Source: Asterias rubens | Lineage: Eukaryota; Echinodermata; Asteroidea; Forcipulatida; Asteriidae | Assembly (NCBI RefSeq): GCF_902459465.1 | Contig: NC_047078.1 | Span: 4,674,333-4,738,332 of the forward strand | DNA length: 64,000 nt | Direction: 5' to 3' | Part shown: positions 31,366 to 42,526 of the stretch, piece by piece | Numbering within the stretch: the first letter of the stretch is position 1 | Layout: every line of letters begins with the position of its first letter | Position numbers and translations under genes: made by a program | The notes under the pieces: generated by a model | The model's input: the letters and a program-made list of their open reading frames with translations, nothing else | Database searches by the model: none | Told to the model about the DNA's origin: nothing

Positions 31366-31835
31366 TCTAAACCAATGAGCAGGCAGAATACTTGCAAGGG
31401 GTGTTATAAAACACATTGTGAAAAACGACTCCCTCTGAAGTAACATAGTTTTTGAGAAAGCGGTAATTTTTAACTCAAGTATTAAAATAGGTCTGAAGCC
31501 TTTTTACTTAAATGTAGAATACTGGTCTAACCAACACACTAGTCCCGTGCCTTTAAGAGAGTAGCATCCAATTTATATTGTTCATGTGGTTGCTGGTCCC
31601 GGTAGTACAGTCCAAATGCAGCACAACCAAAGGTTTTAATGATATACAAAAACACACTTATTTTTATTATGCAAAAAAAAAACGCAATACAAGGTTTTTA
31701 AAACTTGTATTGTTTTTTTTTTTTAAAGCTGGCAGCAATCAAATTAATGACCGAGCCGGAGCAGTATGTTAATAAAAGAAAACGAGACAATAAAATTTAT
31801 GTTGTTTTTCTTTTCGTTTTATACTTAAATAATAG
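31366..31835. repeat. Inverted duplication module B, right copy
   Basis: It is the reverse complement of 27,641-28,117 with small indels in the A/T runs. Module order (A then B) is the same as on the left although each module is inverted, so the arrangement is permuted rather than a simple inverted repeat. Confidence 0.88.
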
Positions 31836-32232
31836 ATAAATAAATAACAATATAGACTTGACACTATTGGTAATTGCCATAGACCAGTCTTCTCCCTTCG
31901 TGTATCTCAACGTATGCATAAAATAACAAACCTGTGACAATTTGGGCTCAATTGGTCGTGCGTTACGAAACATGAAACAAAGTAAGAAAAACAGAATAAG
32001 GCGTGACAGGGGCGCGCAGCTGTTACAGTGTCTCCTTCAGCAGTGCATCTCACATCTTGATAAAAATGGTATTAAAGACACTGGGCACTATTGGTTATTA
32101 CGCATTCCGTGTAATGCTTCTGAATTTTGTAGATAGCCCTACGCCTAGATTTGTAAAAAAAAAAAAAAAAAATGAACAATCAGAATTAGGAATTCATTTT
32201 GCGCTTAAATTCAAAATTTTATTTCTGATTGA

Positions 32233-32518
32233 TTACGTCATTTTCACCTTATCCTGGCGTTTACACATGTCACGTAAAACCACAAAGCAGACCCTGCAAA
32301 CAAGAAAGAGCAACCCCGAAACTACAAGTAAAATGGCGCCAAGGAACGCATACACATCAATGAGATTATTCTGTATCCATGTAAGATCAGCTGATCTCGA
32401 ACGAAGATGCCCGCCGCCATATTTGGTCACGTGACTTATCCAAAACGCAGCTTTATCAGACGGAATGAGGAGTTGATCACGGAGCATTCGTGAAATGTGT
32501 TGCGCCCTCTCACGAAAT
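32233..32518 (-). pseudogene. Orphan UGT terminal exon (remnant of a third UGT)
   Basis: It is a 286-nt copy of UGT-B exon 5, exactly the same length, with the same CTCTTTTCCAG acceptor, an open frame and about nine amino-acid differences in 85 codons (for example R..QLLIPSDKAAFW, tail KVKMT, still KxKxx). About 130 bp of the preceding intron and about 60 bp after the stop are also duplicated (roughly 32,170-32,650). None of the other four exon types can be found between here and 47 kb, so it cannot make a UGT on its own. Together with the duplicated 5' flank at 35.0-36.0 kb it marks a third tandem UGT that lost its middle. Confidence 0.85.
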
Positions 32519-32679
32519 CTGGAAAAGAGATGGAAGATGGCTGCATGATGTGCATTGAAACTAAAGCAAAGTCCTTTGTCTTGATCCGCAAGACAGACAT
32601 CGTTTTTTAATCCCAATGGTTTCATTGGATATACTTGCTATGACGTAGCTATATGGGGGGCCGTTTATGACTAAATGAG

Positions 32680-33037
32680 CAAACCCATATAAGAGCAAAA
32701 CCATATATATAAGAGCAAAACCATATATATAGGAGCAAAACCATATATTATATAAGAGCAAACCCACACATATAAGAGCAAAACCATTTATATAGGAGCA
32801 AAACCATATACATAGGAGCAAAACCATATATATAGGAGCAAAACCATATATATAGGAGCAAACCCATATATAAGAGCAAACCCATATATAGGAGCAAACC
32901 CATATATAAAGGAGCAAACCCGTATAATAGGAGCAAAACCATATATAAGAGCAAACCAATATATATAAAAGACCACCGAAAATATATATAAAGATCAACG
33001 GCAAATATATAATAGATGCAAAAATAAATATAAAGGA
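32680..33037. repeat. Minisatellite, ~17-22 bp units
   Basis: About 18 variants of GAGCAAAACCATATATATA occur in a row. The 169-codon minus-strand ORF across it is a product of the repeat and not a gene. Confidence 0.9.
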
Positions 33038-34247
33038 TCGAAACCTAAAATATAAAAGACAAACACACAAATATATTTAACAGCGCCCTCTATATTGGAC
33101 GTAGTTTTATATATTATAAGACATGTGCACCCATTTATATAAGACATAAAAGTCTCATACAAAGGACGCTAACAGCCGTCAAAGGTTAAAATCGGATACG
33201 AAAATCACCGAGCCGTAAATTCAGCCTTGGTCTGGCACTTGGTAATCATTGCGCACTGCGTTTCGCTGGGAAAGGGAGAGGGGGACCGATACGTCGCGAC
33301 GGCGTGACTTTAATTGTAATTAATCTGTTTAAAATAATTGAATGAGATTTTTGATTTATTTTGCACGGCATACTAAAATACTAGCTTCTGAATATTCAAT
33401 AAAATACCTTTTGATCCTGGCCATCACATTAGGGTTGTTTTGTCATTTCCCGTGCCCCTTACTGTTTTTCTTGCTTTGTATTTACTTTTGTACATGTACT
33501 TAAATTTATTATCTATTATTAGACATACTGTCTGCTTGTATTTGTAATTGTTTAATGGCCAAACAAAGAATAAGAATAAGAATAAGAACCAATGAAAGTA
33601 ATGAAAACATATGACGTCGCTCCAATGTCGTGCATATTAGCAAAGTAAATGGCGGACTATCTCTCACAGCGTAAAACATGGTAAAACCAAAACTTTTAAG
33701 ATTTCGAACACACGGTGTAAAAAGGTTGGATAGTTGATTTATAGTTTTTGATTGTGAACGATTTTCCTGTTATCCTAATTTGTTTTTACACTATAGTATT
33801 GAAGAGAGAAATCGCTGCCGGTGTACGTGCAGCATGCACACTGATCAGATCGGATCGGCTGCCCATTTCCAGCTAGCCCGAGCAAAGATCGTTGTAGCGG
33901 CGCTATAACCATGGAGGAATAAATTAATTTATTCCTCCATGGTATAACGATCGATCTTTGAGCCCGAGTGCTAGCGTCGGTCAGTCACGCCGTTGCGACG
34001 CGTCGGTCACCCTCTCCCTTTCCCAGCGAAACGTGCGCAATGATTACCAAGTGCCAGACAAAGGCTGAATTTACGGCTCGATGGTTTTCGTTTTTACGAT
34101 TTTACCTTTGACGGCTGTTGACGTCCTTTGTATGAGACTTTTATGTCTTAAATATATGGGTGCACGTGTCTTATATATATAGGAAACTACATCCAATATA
34201 GAGGGCGCTGTTAAATATATTTGTGTTTGTCATTTATATTTGAGGTT
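33038..34247. mobile_element. 1.2-kb foldback element with ~265-bp arms
   Basis: Left arm 33,038-33,307, right arm 33,985-34,247. The arms are inverted copies throughout (TTTAACAGCGCCCTCTA / TAGAGGGCGCTGTTAAA; TTTCGCTGGGAAAGGGAGAG / CTCTCCCTTTCCCAGCGAAA). The centre is unrelated AT-rich DNA with a perfect 36-bp palindrome at 33,908-33,943. No transposase is seen. Confidence 0.88.
33908..33943. repeat. Perfect 36-bp palindrome
   Basis: ACCATGGAGGAATAAATT is followed immediately by its exact reverse complement, with no spacer, within the foldback element. Weaker inverted similarity continues outward (AAAGATCGTT / AACGATCGATCTTT). Confidence 0.92.
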
Positions 34248-34250
34248 TTT

Positions 34251-34445
34251 GACCCTTGCAATTCTAGAGCAGTGTCTAGAATTGCAAGGGTCGTGGGTTC
34301 GAATCCCACCCGAGTAACATGCCTGTGATATTTTTTCACAGGACTCGGGAAAGTACTGAGTATACAGTGCTAACACACATCGGTGTATGGGTAAAAACCA
34401 AAATTAATATTCTTTATCCCCGATGCAAATTTAACATCTACTTTA
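34251..34445 (+). mobile_element. tRNA-like SINE with an 18-bp hairpin at its head
   Basis: GGGTTCGAATCCCACCC (about 34,296-34,312) fits a tRNA T-arm / pol III B box. The tail contains GAGTATACAGTGCTAACACA and CTTTATCCCCGATGCAAATT, shared with 23,391-23,479. At 34,251-34,292 an 18-bp perfect stem (GACCCTTGCAATTCTAGA and its complement) encloses the loop GCAGTG, occupying the place where the tRNA-like 5' half should be. Confidence 0.75.
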
Positions 34446-34583
34446 TAAAATGTTTTTTTTTTTTCATCATGAGTTAAATATATCCCACACTTTCACTTAC
34501 CTTTTGAAGGCTTTACATTCACCTTTATCCTTTCGTCAAGAAATAAATAGAGCGAAGGTGGGTCCAGTCAGTATATTATAAAC

Positions 34584-34990
34584 ATTAAAGACACTGGACA
34601 ATATTGGTAATTGTCGAAGACCAGTCTTCTCACTTGGTGTATCTCAACATATGCATAAAATGACAAACCTGTGAAAATTTGATCTCAATCGGTCGTCGAA
34701 GTTGCGAGATAATAATGGAAGAAAAAACTACCTTGTCCCACAAGTTGTGTGCTTTCAGATGCTTGATTTCGAGACCTAAAAATAAAATTATGATGTCTCG
34801 AAATCAAATTCAAATAATTTTAGCGAGAAATAACTTCTTTCTCGCAAAGGACGTTTTATAACTTCAGAGGGAGCCGTTTCTCACAATGGTTTACACTATC
34901 AACATCTCTCCATTGATCACTAACAAGTAAGCTTGTATGCTAAAAATACTCCTTTTTAGCAATTATACCAACAGTATCCAGTGCCTTTAA
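34584..34990. mobile_element. MITE family A copy
   Basis: TTAAAGACACTGGACAATATT to CCAGTGCCTTTAA, flanked by TTAA; the internal GAGACC/TCTCGAAATCAA hairpin is retained. Confidence 0.85.
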
Positions 34991-34999
34991 CCTGCAATA

Positions 35000-36009
35000 G
35001 TTCTACATCATTGTAAAAGCTCGAAGACATATGCCATTCATTTCTTTGCAGAATGTAACTATACCTTTCATATGCAGAAAGGTCCGATCAAATAATGTGT
35101 TCATAGTCGCACCATTGGCCATAGACCTTTTCGCAAATACCGGGGCGCGCGCGTTAAGCTTGGAATTAGGTGCATTGTGGTCTAGCTGGTATCCAAGTTT
35201 GATTCATATCTATCCCACAATGCACCTCATTCAACAGTCTGCGCTTGCGCATTGGTATTTGCGATAAGGTCTATGATAAAAAATAGTCACACCGTGGGTC
35301 TCCAGAGTCACACAACTTACTCGTTTAAAGGCATTGGATACTATTGGTAGTTGCTCAATAAGCATAGTACTTACTTGTTAGCGACCAATGGAGAGCTGTT
35401 GCTAGTATAAAACATTGTGAGAAACGGCTCACTCTGAAGTAATAGTTTTCGAGAAAGAAGTTATTTTCCACTAAACTAGTTGAATTTGAATTCGATACAC
35501 CTCAGAATTAGATTTTGAGGTCTCAAAATCAAGCATCTGAAAGCACACAACTTCGGATGGGTTCACTGCGTCCTTACGTCAATGGATACGGAACTTTTAA
35601 GTTCAAACTCGTCCTTTCGTCCTATAAGATAGAGTTTAGGAAGAGTTTGGCGAAATCGACGGCTGTGCATTTAAGAATACGACACCAATTCTCATGGGTT
35701 GAGGGTTCGGCACTTAGTCGGTTGACCATCAAGCAAAGAGGTGAACATCATCTTCGAAAATATAAACGAGTTACTTTCTAAAACAAGGAATATATTTATG
35801 TGAATTTCAAATGGGTTTAAACTCACTCACCTGCTTTTACTGAACATGTGTTGTCAGCACAAACCTCAGAGAACTAAGTGGTGCAAGATGAAGCTTGACC
35901 GGAACTTGTAATCCTATAATCGTTGGTTTAAGGGGTCAGCAGCCAGCCAGATGTATGGGTATTACTGGACTTCTACCAGCACATTATTTATATTCTTCAT
36001 TTTTCGTAA
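35000..36009. repeat. Segmental duplication, copy 2
   Basis: It is a direct-orientation paralogue of 24,962-26,277, lacking that copy's two MITEs but containing a private 156-bp foldback (35,120-35,275). It shares a truncated family A MITE at 35,322-35,577 whose loss of the right end matches copy 1 (25,024-25,200), showing that this MITE predates the duplication. Confidence 0.85.
35120..35275. mobile_element. Foldback MITE, ~156 bp
   Basis: ATAGACCTTTTCGCAAATACC mirrors GGTATTTGCGATAAGGTCTAT; inner AGGTGCATTGTGG mirrors CCCACAATGCACCT. It is absent from copy 1 of the segmental duplication, so it inserted or was lost after duplication. Confidence 0.85.
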
Positions 36010-36089
36010 CTGATTTTTTCCCGTGCGTGTTTAAGCACAAAATCTGGAGTAGCATTATTTGTACACTGTATTTTGTAGAACTTCAAATC

Positions 36090-36091
36090 AA

Positions 36092-36124
<33 letters not shown>

Positions 36125-36200
36125 AAATTAATAATAATTTATTGAACTTATATTGCGCTCTCTTCAGGACCAGCCCGTTTGAGTCGAGAGCGCATGACAA
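36090..36200. repeat. (ATA)n microsatellite and adjoining repeat
   Basis: About 11 ATA units at 36,093-36,125 are followed by a TTTATTGAAC...GCGCTCTC string of the type seen also next to the (AAT)n run near 60,640-60,690. Confidence 0.7.
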
Positions 36201-36409
36201 AACAAGATTCCAGTAGGAAAACTATTAAGATCACTGAGCTAAAGTATAATACTCATATATAAAGTGGTTTGAATCGAGGATGAAGGACAAGAAAAGAAAA
36301 GAAAAAACGGACACTTAAAGCTCGGTTGGGATTCGTATAAAACAAGACTTTTGAAAAAGATAACATTTAAAAACTAAAAATAAATGTAAAAACAAAAATT
36401 AAAAATGAG

Positions 36410-36573
36410 AAATCAAATCCGTGGAAAATTACTTCTTTCTCGAAAAAATATCGTCACTTCAGAGGGAGCCGTTGCTCACAATGGTTTATACTATCAACCT
36501 CTCCCCATTACACGTCACCAAGTCGGGTTTTATGCTAAACAAAATTTGAGCTATCACCAACTGTCCACTGTAA
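36410..36573. mobile_element. MITE family A, right-half fragment
   Basis: It begins at GGAAAATTACTTCTTTCTCG and ends near CAACTGTCCACTG. The left half is absent. Confidence 0.7.
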
Positions 36574-36829
36574 GGCTGGCTCGAGCAACGTTAAGCTGCG
36601 AATTGCATTTGTTTTAATATTTGCCGCCAATCAACTTGTGTTGCCGTCAAGTGTCGCTGATGAATCAGCTAGAGACCGCAGACGGCCGAAATAATCAGTT
36701 CCGTCCGTCGGCCATTTTATACCATGATGGAAATTTTGTGACGGCAAAAAAGGTTCGTTGTGATTCCGTTCAGATTTCGTTGGAGAACGCAACCCTTCCT
36801 TGACGCAGACGGCCGCAATGATCAGTCGC

Positions 36830-36985
36830 TTAAAGGCCGGTTTATAGTCGGTCGCGCGATGGTCGCGCGACGGAAATCTTGCGCGCAATCCTAAGACTGA
36901 GGCTTAAAAACCGTGTCTTTTTATGATCGCGCGTCTAGATTTCCGACGCCCGACCATCGCGCGACCGACTATAACTCGGCCTTAA
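36830..36985. mobile_element. TTAA-flanked foldback MITE, 156 bp
   Basis: TTAAAGGCCGGTTTATAGTC mirrors GACTATAACTCGGCCTTAA; inner GGTCGCGCGATGGTCGCGCG mirrors CGACCATCGCGCGACC. It is very CpG-rich. Confidence 0.88.
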
Positions 36986-38310
36986 AGCGGCGGTCCCAAC
37001 CCGCCGTACGTGCAAGTGCGTGCTGTCTACTTGCAAGATTTGGGGATCCGTACATGAGTACCGCCTCAGTACGGATTTGGGAGCACGCAGACACGACGTA
37101 GCACTTTTAGTGCATGAGGAACTTTCTCTGCGTCACCCGTACGGATTCACCCCCAGTACGGGTGAAGTACGGGTGACGCGCGTGCCCTCTACAGCCAGCG
37201 AGCGCACCACGCACTGACTCCGTGAGTCCTTTTAATTTTTTCCAACGGTCACTAGCTCCACGGACGGCGCACTTAGCACGTGCGTGCTGCGCATGTGATA
37301 AGTGCGTGGTCCGTGCTTACTCGGCACTTCCCCAGTTCAGCTGTCCAATGAGCACGCAGAACTCACGTGGACCGTACCGAGTAAGCACGTGCTCCGCACT
37401 TACAACACACGTTGTGCGCACTGATTTCTGCAGTATAAAAAAACGACGGAAGAGTGCCATCATTTCGTCTCCAAGATGCCGAAGAAGACACAAAAGAAGG
37501 GGTCCCAAAAGGCAACATTTTATTATTTGTTTGACACAATAAACTTCTACATGTTTATTGACACATGAAAACATATCATGAGTTCAGGGAAAGTCTCCCC
37601 ATCCCCAGAGTTCATAAAACTAAATCCTGAGTATCATGAGTTCATGTGCTCAAACCACCCGATATTGCCATTGTAGGCGACCAAGCGGAGAACTGTAATG
37701 GTCTGCCAATAGTGTCTAAATACACAATTTGTACATTTTACATGTAATATATTATGGTAAAAGTATCTTATCATTCATTGAAGAAAGGAAACTTATTGAT
37801 GTGTAAAACTTTCACTTTCAGCTTTCGTAATAATACCCCCCCCCCCGACGTCGGGCGAAAAACTCACGTTTATCGCACTTGCACGCACTTACAACATGCG
37901 AGTGAGAAAGGACACCGTACGTGACAAGCACGTGTAAGTACGGCCTCCGTACGATAACGTGGCGATCGCAATATGGTCGTACGTTGTAAGCACGTTGTAA
38001 GCATGTACAACTCACTTACCACGTGCGCAACGTACGTTGCACGCAACCACTCACGGCCAGGCGTGGCGTGCGGGCCACGTACTTTCACCTTGCGCAAACC
38101 GTGCGAGTGACGTGCGTTGACGTACTCCCTCCCTGCTCTTGCCACTCCCTCCCCACGTTTTCAGAAAAACGTGGCGGCCGTGGGCTCCCAAAAAAAACGT
38201 CCGGACAAAAAACACGCACGGTGGGTTGTGACCGAGGCTTTAGGTTTCCATGCCATACGATCCGTTTTGAGGTCGTCACAACTTCGTGGAGTGGATTACC
38301 AGAACATTGT
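36986..38310. other. CpG-rich block with many CACGTG/ACGTAC words
   Basis: Two GC-rich parts (36,986-37,430 and 37,860-38,250) full of CGCACTT, ACGTAC and CACGTG words flank an AT-rich middle. In the middle a TATAAAA (37,434), a 30-codon ORF from ATG 37,476 beginning MPKKTQKKGSQKATF, and an AATAAA (37,538) lie close together. I do not recognise a product; it may be a decayed element or a CpG island. Confidence 0.4.
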
Positions 38311-38649
38311 ATGCATATCCCCCGTGTGTTCCTTTTTGTTTTGTGTCAGCGGTCTTCGGTTCAAAATCCAAATGAGGACCATTTGATTTTTCTCTCACCC
38401 CATGTTTGGTAGTTTCACTTCAATGTTTATTATGCATCAAACCAAATCAAGTGTGTTTGTTACTTTGCCCAGTTGCGCATCCACGCAGCACAGAGAAAAA
38501 AGGAAAGTAGTTTTTAGGGAAAACCTGAGGGAGTATCACCGCTATGTCTCATCTGCCCGGAATGCCAGGTTCTTGCGCTCAAATCCAAATGAGGATCATA
38601 TAAAATATTGTGTTCAAGAACTGAGACACACAGCAAATTTTTGAACCAA

Positions 38650-40050
38650 ACTAGTGGCGCTACAAAATGGAGGGTCAATGGTCAAAAATTGAGACAAAAT
38701 GGAGGGTCAATGGTCAAAAATTGAGAATGTTCTATTATAAACAACCTTGAACACAACGAGTTGGAATGACCACTAACATTTCTCTCTCTTAACTGTTTTT
38801 AATAGAATTGCACAATTCTAACTTATAGAAAAGAAGTACATTATATAGGCAATGTATATTGTAATTTAAGCACAATGCAGCCTTACTGTAATAATTTAGT
38901 ATCGATAATTACCAAAATATTCATGTATAGACATGTACAACCAGGTTTAATAAATACAACTTGCAAGCGAAATATAAATACACAATATTTTTGAAAATAT
39001 CATTATTGTAGTGTGAACGACATTATAGAGACAACCAAAGAGGGTTTCATATAAATTTAGAATCAAAATCGCTCATAATTTATTTGCATTTTTCTTCTAA
39101 TACAAAAATACAGTATACATTTAGTAAGAAGCTACAAATCTCATTGCAGACTTAAAGGGAAGGTACGTACACTATTGGTAATATGCATAAAATAACAAAC
39201 CTGTGAAAATTTGAGCTCAATTGGTCATCGGAGTTGGGAGAAAATGATGAAAGAAAAAACACCCTTGTTGGACGAATCTGTATTATTTTTTCTCAAAAAC
39301 TACGTTACTTCAGGGGAGTCGTTTCCCAAAATGTTTTATACTACCAACAGCTCTCCAATGCTAGTTACAAAGTCAGCTTTTAAGTTAATATTTGTTTTGA
39401 GTAATTACCAAACGTGTACCTTCCCTTTCATTAGTACACGCACAGCAACAATAACATTTAAAGAAATACATTATTGAATAAATAATGATTTGAGAAAAAT
39501 TGAAGAGAATGGTTTTTGGACATTCATCAGTCTATGGCGTAAACAGTGGGTAAAGGAGCAGGGGAGGGGCTCTGAGCACACTCTCATAACTATTGCCCAC
39601 CCCCTTTGTTGCCCCCAAAATGCAGCCCCCCAACAACAAAATTAAAAATAAATAAATAAACAAATCGTTGTCTCTGCCACTGCTTGCCCAACCTTTCAAC
39701 TAATATGTTATATAATATATTGAAAATATCTTATGCAAAACAATAGTTAATCTTAATCTGTACCGGCATTCTCCATAGAAAAAAACAGTACATTTGTTTT
39801 TCTCCTGGTAGGATTGTAGGAACAGTTACATTCTTTGTCAATGATGATATAATTCACAATCACGTGTCACTGAAAATCTGATCAAGTCTTATTTGTCAGC
39901 TTATACAGAGAGGGGCGGGCGGGGCCATAGCCCGCCTGGGTTGAGGGGCCCAGAAGACAGCCTGGACTTGGTGCGCAGAGGCAGTTCTACCAGAGCACAG
40001 CAACAGCCATGCAAAATGTGATTTGTCTCTGTTTGCGATCACATAAGCTG
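38650..40050. other. Intergenic; one MITE, no gene
   Basis: A family A variant lies at 39,152-39,429 (TTAAAGGGAAGGTACGTACAC to GTGTACCTTCCCTT). The remainder has no splice-bounded coding stretch. Confidence 0.55.
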
Positions 40051-40054
40051 TGTA

Positions 40055-40435
40055 TTAAAGGCAGTGGACACTATTGGTAATTATCAAAGACTAGCCTTCA
40101 CAGTTGATGGTTCTCAACATATGCATAAAATAACTAACCTGTGAAAATTTGAGCTCAATCGGTCATCAAAGTTGCGAGATAATAAAGAAAAAAAACACCA
40201 TTTTCACATGAAGTTGTGTGCGTTTGGATGGTTGATTTCGAGACCTCAAGGTCTAAACCTGAGGTCTCGAAATCAAATTCTTGGAAAATTACTTCTTTCT
40301 CGAAAACTATGGCACTTCAGAGGGAGCCGTTTCTCCTAATGTTTTATACCATCAACCTCTCTCCATTACTCGTCACCAAGAAAGGTTTTATGCCAATAAC
40401 TATTTTGAGTAATTACCAGTGTCCACTGCCTTTAA
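40055..40435. mobile_element. MITE family A copy
   Basis: It is flanked by TTAA (40,055 and 40,432), with termini AGGCAGTGGACACTATTGG and CAGTGTCCACTGCCT. The right TTAA is shared with the next copy. Confidence 0.88.
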
Positions 40436-40818
40436 AGGCACTTGACACTTTTGGTAGTTACTCAGTACATTAGCATACAAACTTACTCGGTAAGGAGCAA
40501 TGGAGAGCTGTTGATTGAACAAAACATTGTGAGATATTAATCTGCTCTGAAGTAACAAAGTGTTTGAAATAATATATTGCTTTGGTAACTTCTCCTAAAA
40601 TATTTGAATATGAAAGACTTCAGACCTTTTTTAGGCATCTGCACATGCGATATTGAGCAACAACTTTGTTTTTTTTCTTTTCATTAATTTCTAGCAACTG
40701 TGATGACCAATTGAGCCAAAATTTTCAAAGCTGCTTAGTTTGATACATATCTTGAGATACCAAATGAGAATATATGTACTGGTCTTTGACAATTTACCAA
40801 AGGTGTCCTGTGCCTAAG
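40432..40818. mobile_element. MITE family A copy abutting the previous one
   Basis: It starts at the shared TTAA with AGGCACTTGACACTTTTGG and ends near GTGTCCTGTGCC. The right TTAA is degenerate. Confidence 0.8.
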
Positions 40819-40895
40819 AGAGTTGCGCCCACTTTCTCCGGTCATGTGGGTGTTGGACGCCAATGTCGGTCCAAACGCAGCACAACCGAATGTTC

Positions 40896-41029
40896 TAAGG
40901 CCGTGTCCGAAACGACGACTTCGGCTACAGCTACGTCTAGATCAGCGCGTCCACCAGTGTTGAAGAATAGGCAGACACGCGCGATCTAGCTGTAGCTGTA
41001 GCCGAAGTCGCCGTTTCGGACACGGCCTA
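40896..41029. mobile_element. TA-flanked foldback MITE, 134 bp
   Basis: TAAGGCCGTGTCCGAAACG mirrors CGTTTCGGACACGGCCTA; GACTTCGGCTACAGCTACG mirrors GTAGCTGTAGCCGAAGTC. Confidence 0.88.
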
Positions 41030-42526
41030 ACACAAAAAACAACTTAAATGTTTATTTTGAATTTTTAAAGAACCATTATTTAAAGTTTTTTTATACAAAT
41101 TTGAAAGCTGGCAGCGATTGAATTACTGAGCACTGAGCCGCAGCAGAATGTTAATGTAAAAAAAGAAAAGAAGAAACAGAATAAATACATACGTCATTAA
41201 TTAGATAAATAACCTTAAAATAAATAAATGCGATAAACAATCTAATGTCTTTGTCCAATGTCCATGCTTGCCTGCGCAATGATATTTAGTTATATGTCAC
41301 TGTTTGTCCAATATTAAACTCGCCATAAGGTGTGTGCAAACTGATGAAAGAATCACTAGTCTGTGATCTAAGGTCCACCACAAGAGAGCGCTATTTCTTG
41401 CACTACTAAAGAGTACTAAACACACTCTCACATAGATCCTGTGTCCGTCATTTTTGGAGTCAAAATCGTAGACAATAATATGCACAAAAGACTTGACTCC
41501 CAAATTGACCCACATTGACGGCGGTGCATTCTGCTTTGTGCAAGGAGGATATAGAAATCAATAGACCCCCTTGCATATAACGCGAATTGCTACCAGATAC
41601 GCTGAGGTTACGCGCACGTTTTGAGGCACAAAGAACAGCTATCGTCCAATGATCTGCCTCCTTTTGGCCTCAGGGATGGCACTTCTTGACAGTGCGACGC
41701 CATATTCAATGTTGCATTCAAATGGGAATGAATGTTCTTCATGGATGTTGCCAGGAACTGGTCACCTGTAAAATGCCTCTTGTGACATCCCTTTGAGTAT
41801 TGCGAAATCACTTTGGTTGTACATAAGGAATTTTGCAAAACAAAGTCCTAGTTCCTAAAGAAAAATATTTTAACATTCAAGCGTGAATTGATTATAAATC
41901 TTATTGCCTGTAAATTATATAGTCTCATGTAACATGAACCTTAAACTTTGCAGAATCAGCCCCAGGACTGAAAGAAATGTCAATAATCAACTACATAATA
42001 TTGTAGTAATGTGCGCAAGGAAACATTAAAAAGTAAGACAAAACAAAACCAGTCAGGCGTGACGGGGTGCACAGCACGATGCAAGCCCTAGTCACACCAG
42101 TCATATTCCTGAAACCATCCAGGGGTCAAAATTGCCACTAGCCCGCTACTGCCAGATTTACAGCCGGGCTACTCATTTTTCCAGTTTGATAGCCCGGCAG
42201 GCTAGTGGAAAAATAATGCAAAAATCAACATCACAAACAATAATGAACTGTGCTGTATTGTAAAAAAAAATGTTTTTGGTGACCAATTTGTGCCATGATT
42301 GAAGATGAACATGTGTTTGTTTCGGGCTACCAAAATCTCATCAGGGCTACTAAAAATGATGGGTTACTAGCCCTGACTACCATGAAAATACATGTACACT
42401 GTATTTCGACCCCTGCTATCAAGTGTGCTGTTTCTCTCCTTCAGCAGTGCATCTCACACCTTGACAAAGATGTCTCTGGTATTATATTCATTGAATGCTG
42501 CCATAGGCTAAACCTCATAGCTCCAT
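41030..42526. other. 3' flank of the coiled-coil gene; no second gene seen
   Basis: There are no splice-bounded exons that I recognise and no UGT exon. GCCCGGC-type short inverted words lie at about 42,140-42,200. Confidence 0.5.

Noticed and set aside
32561..33070. 169-codon minus-strand ORF rich in YIWFCSYIYGFAP repeats
   Set aside because: It is the translation of the GAGCAAAACCATATATATA minisatellite, it overlaps the duplicated UGT intron, and the same repeat is open in other frames.
34296..34312. tRNA gene
   Set aside because: Only a T-arm/B-box-like segment is present; no acceptor stem or anticodon arm can be drawn, and the tail matches other SINE copies.
37476..37568. N-terminus of a Maelstrom/HMG-type protein (MPKK start)
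   Set aside because: The resemblance is limited to a few basic residues, the ORF ends after 30 codons, and no plausible donor or following exon was found.
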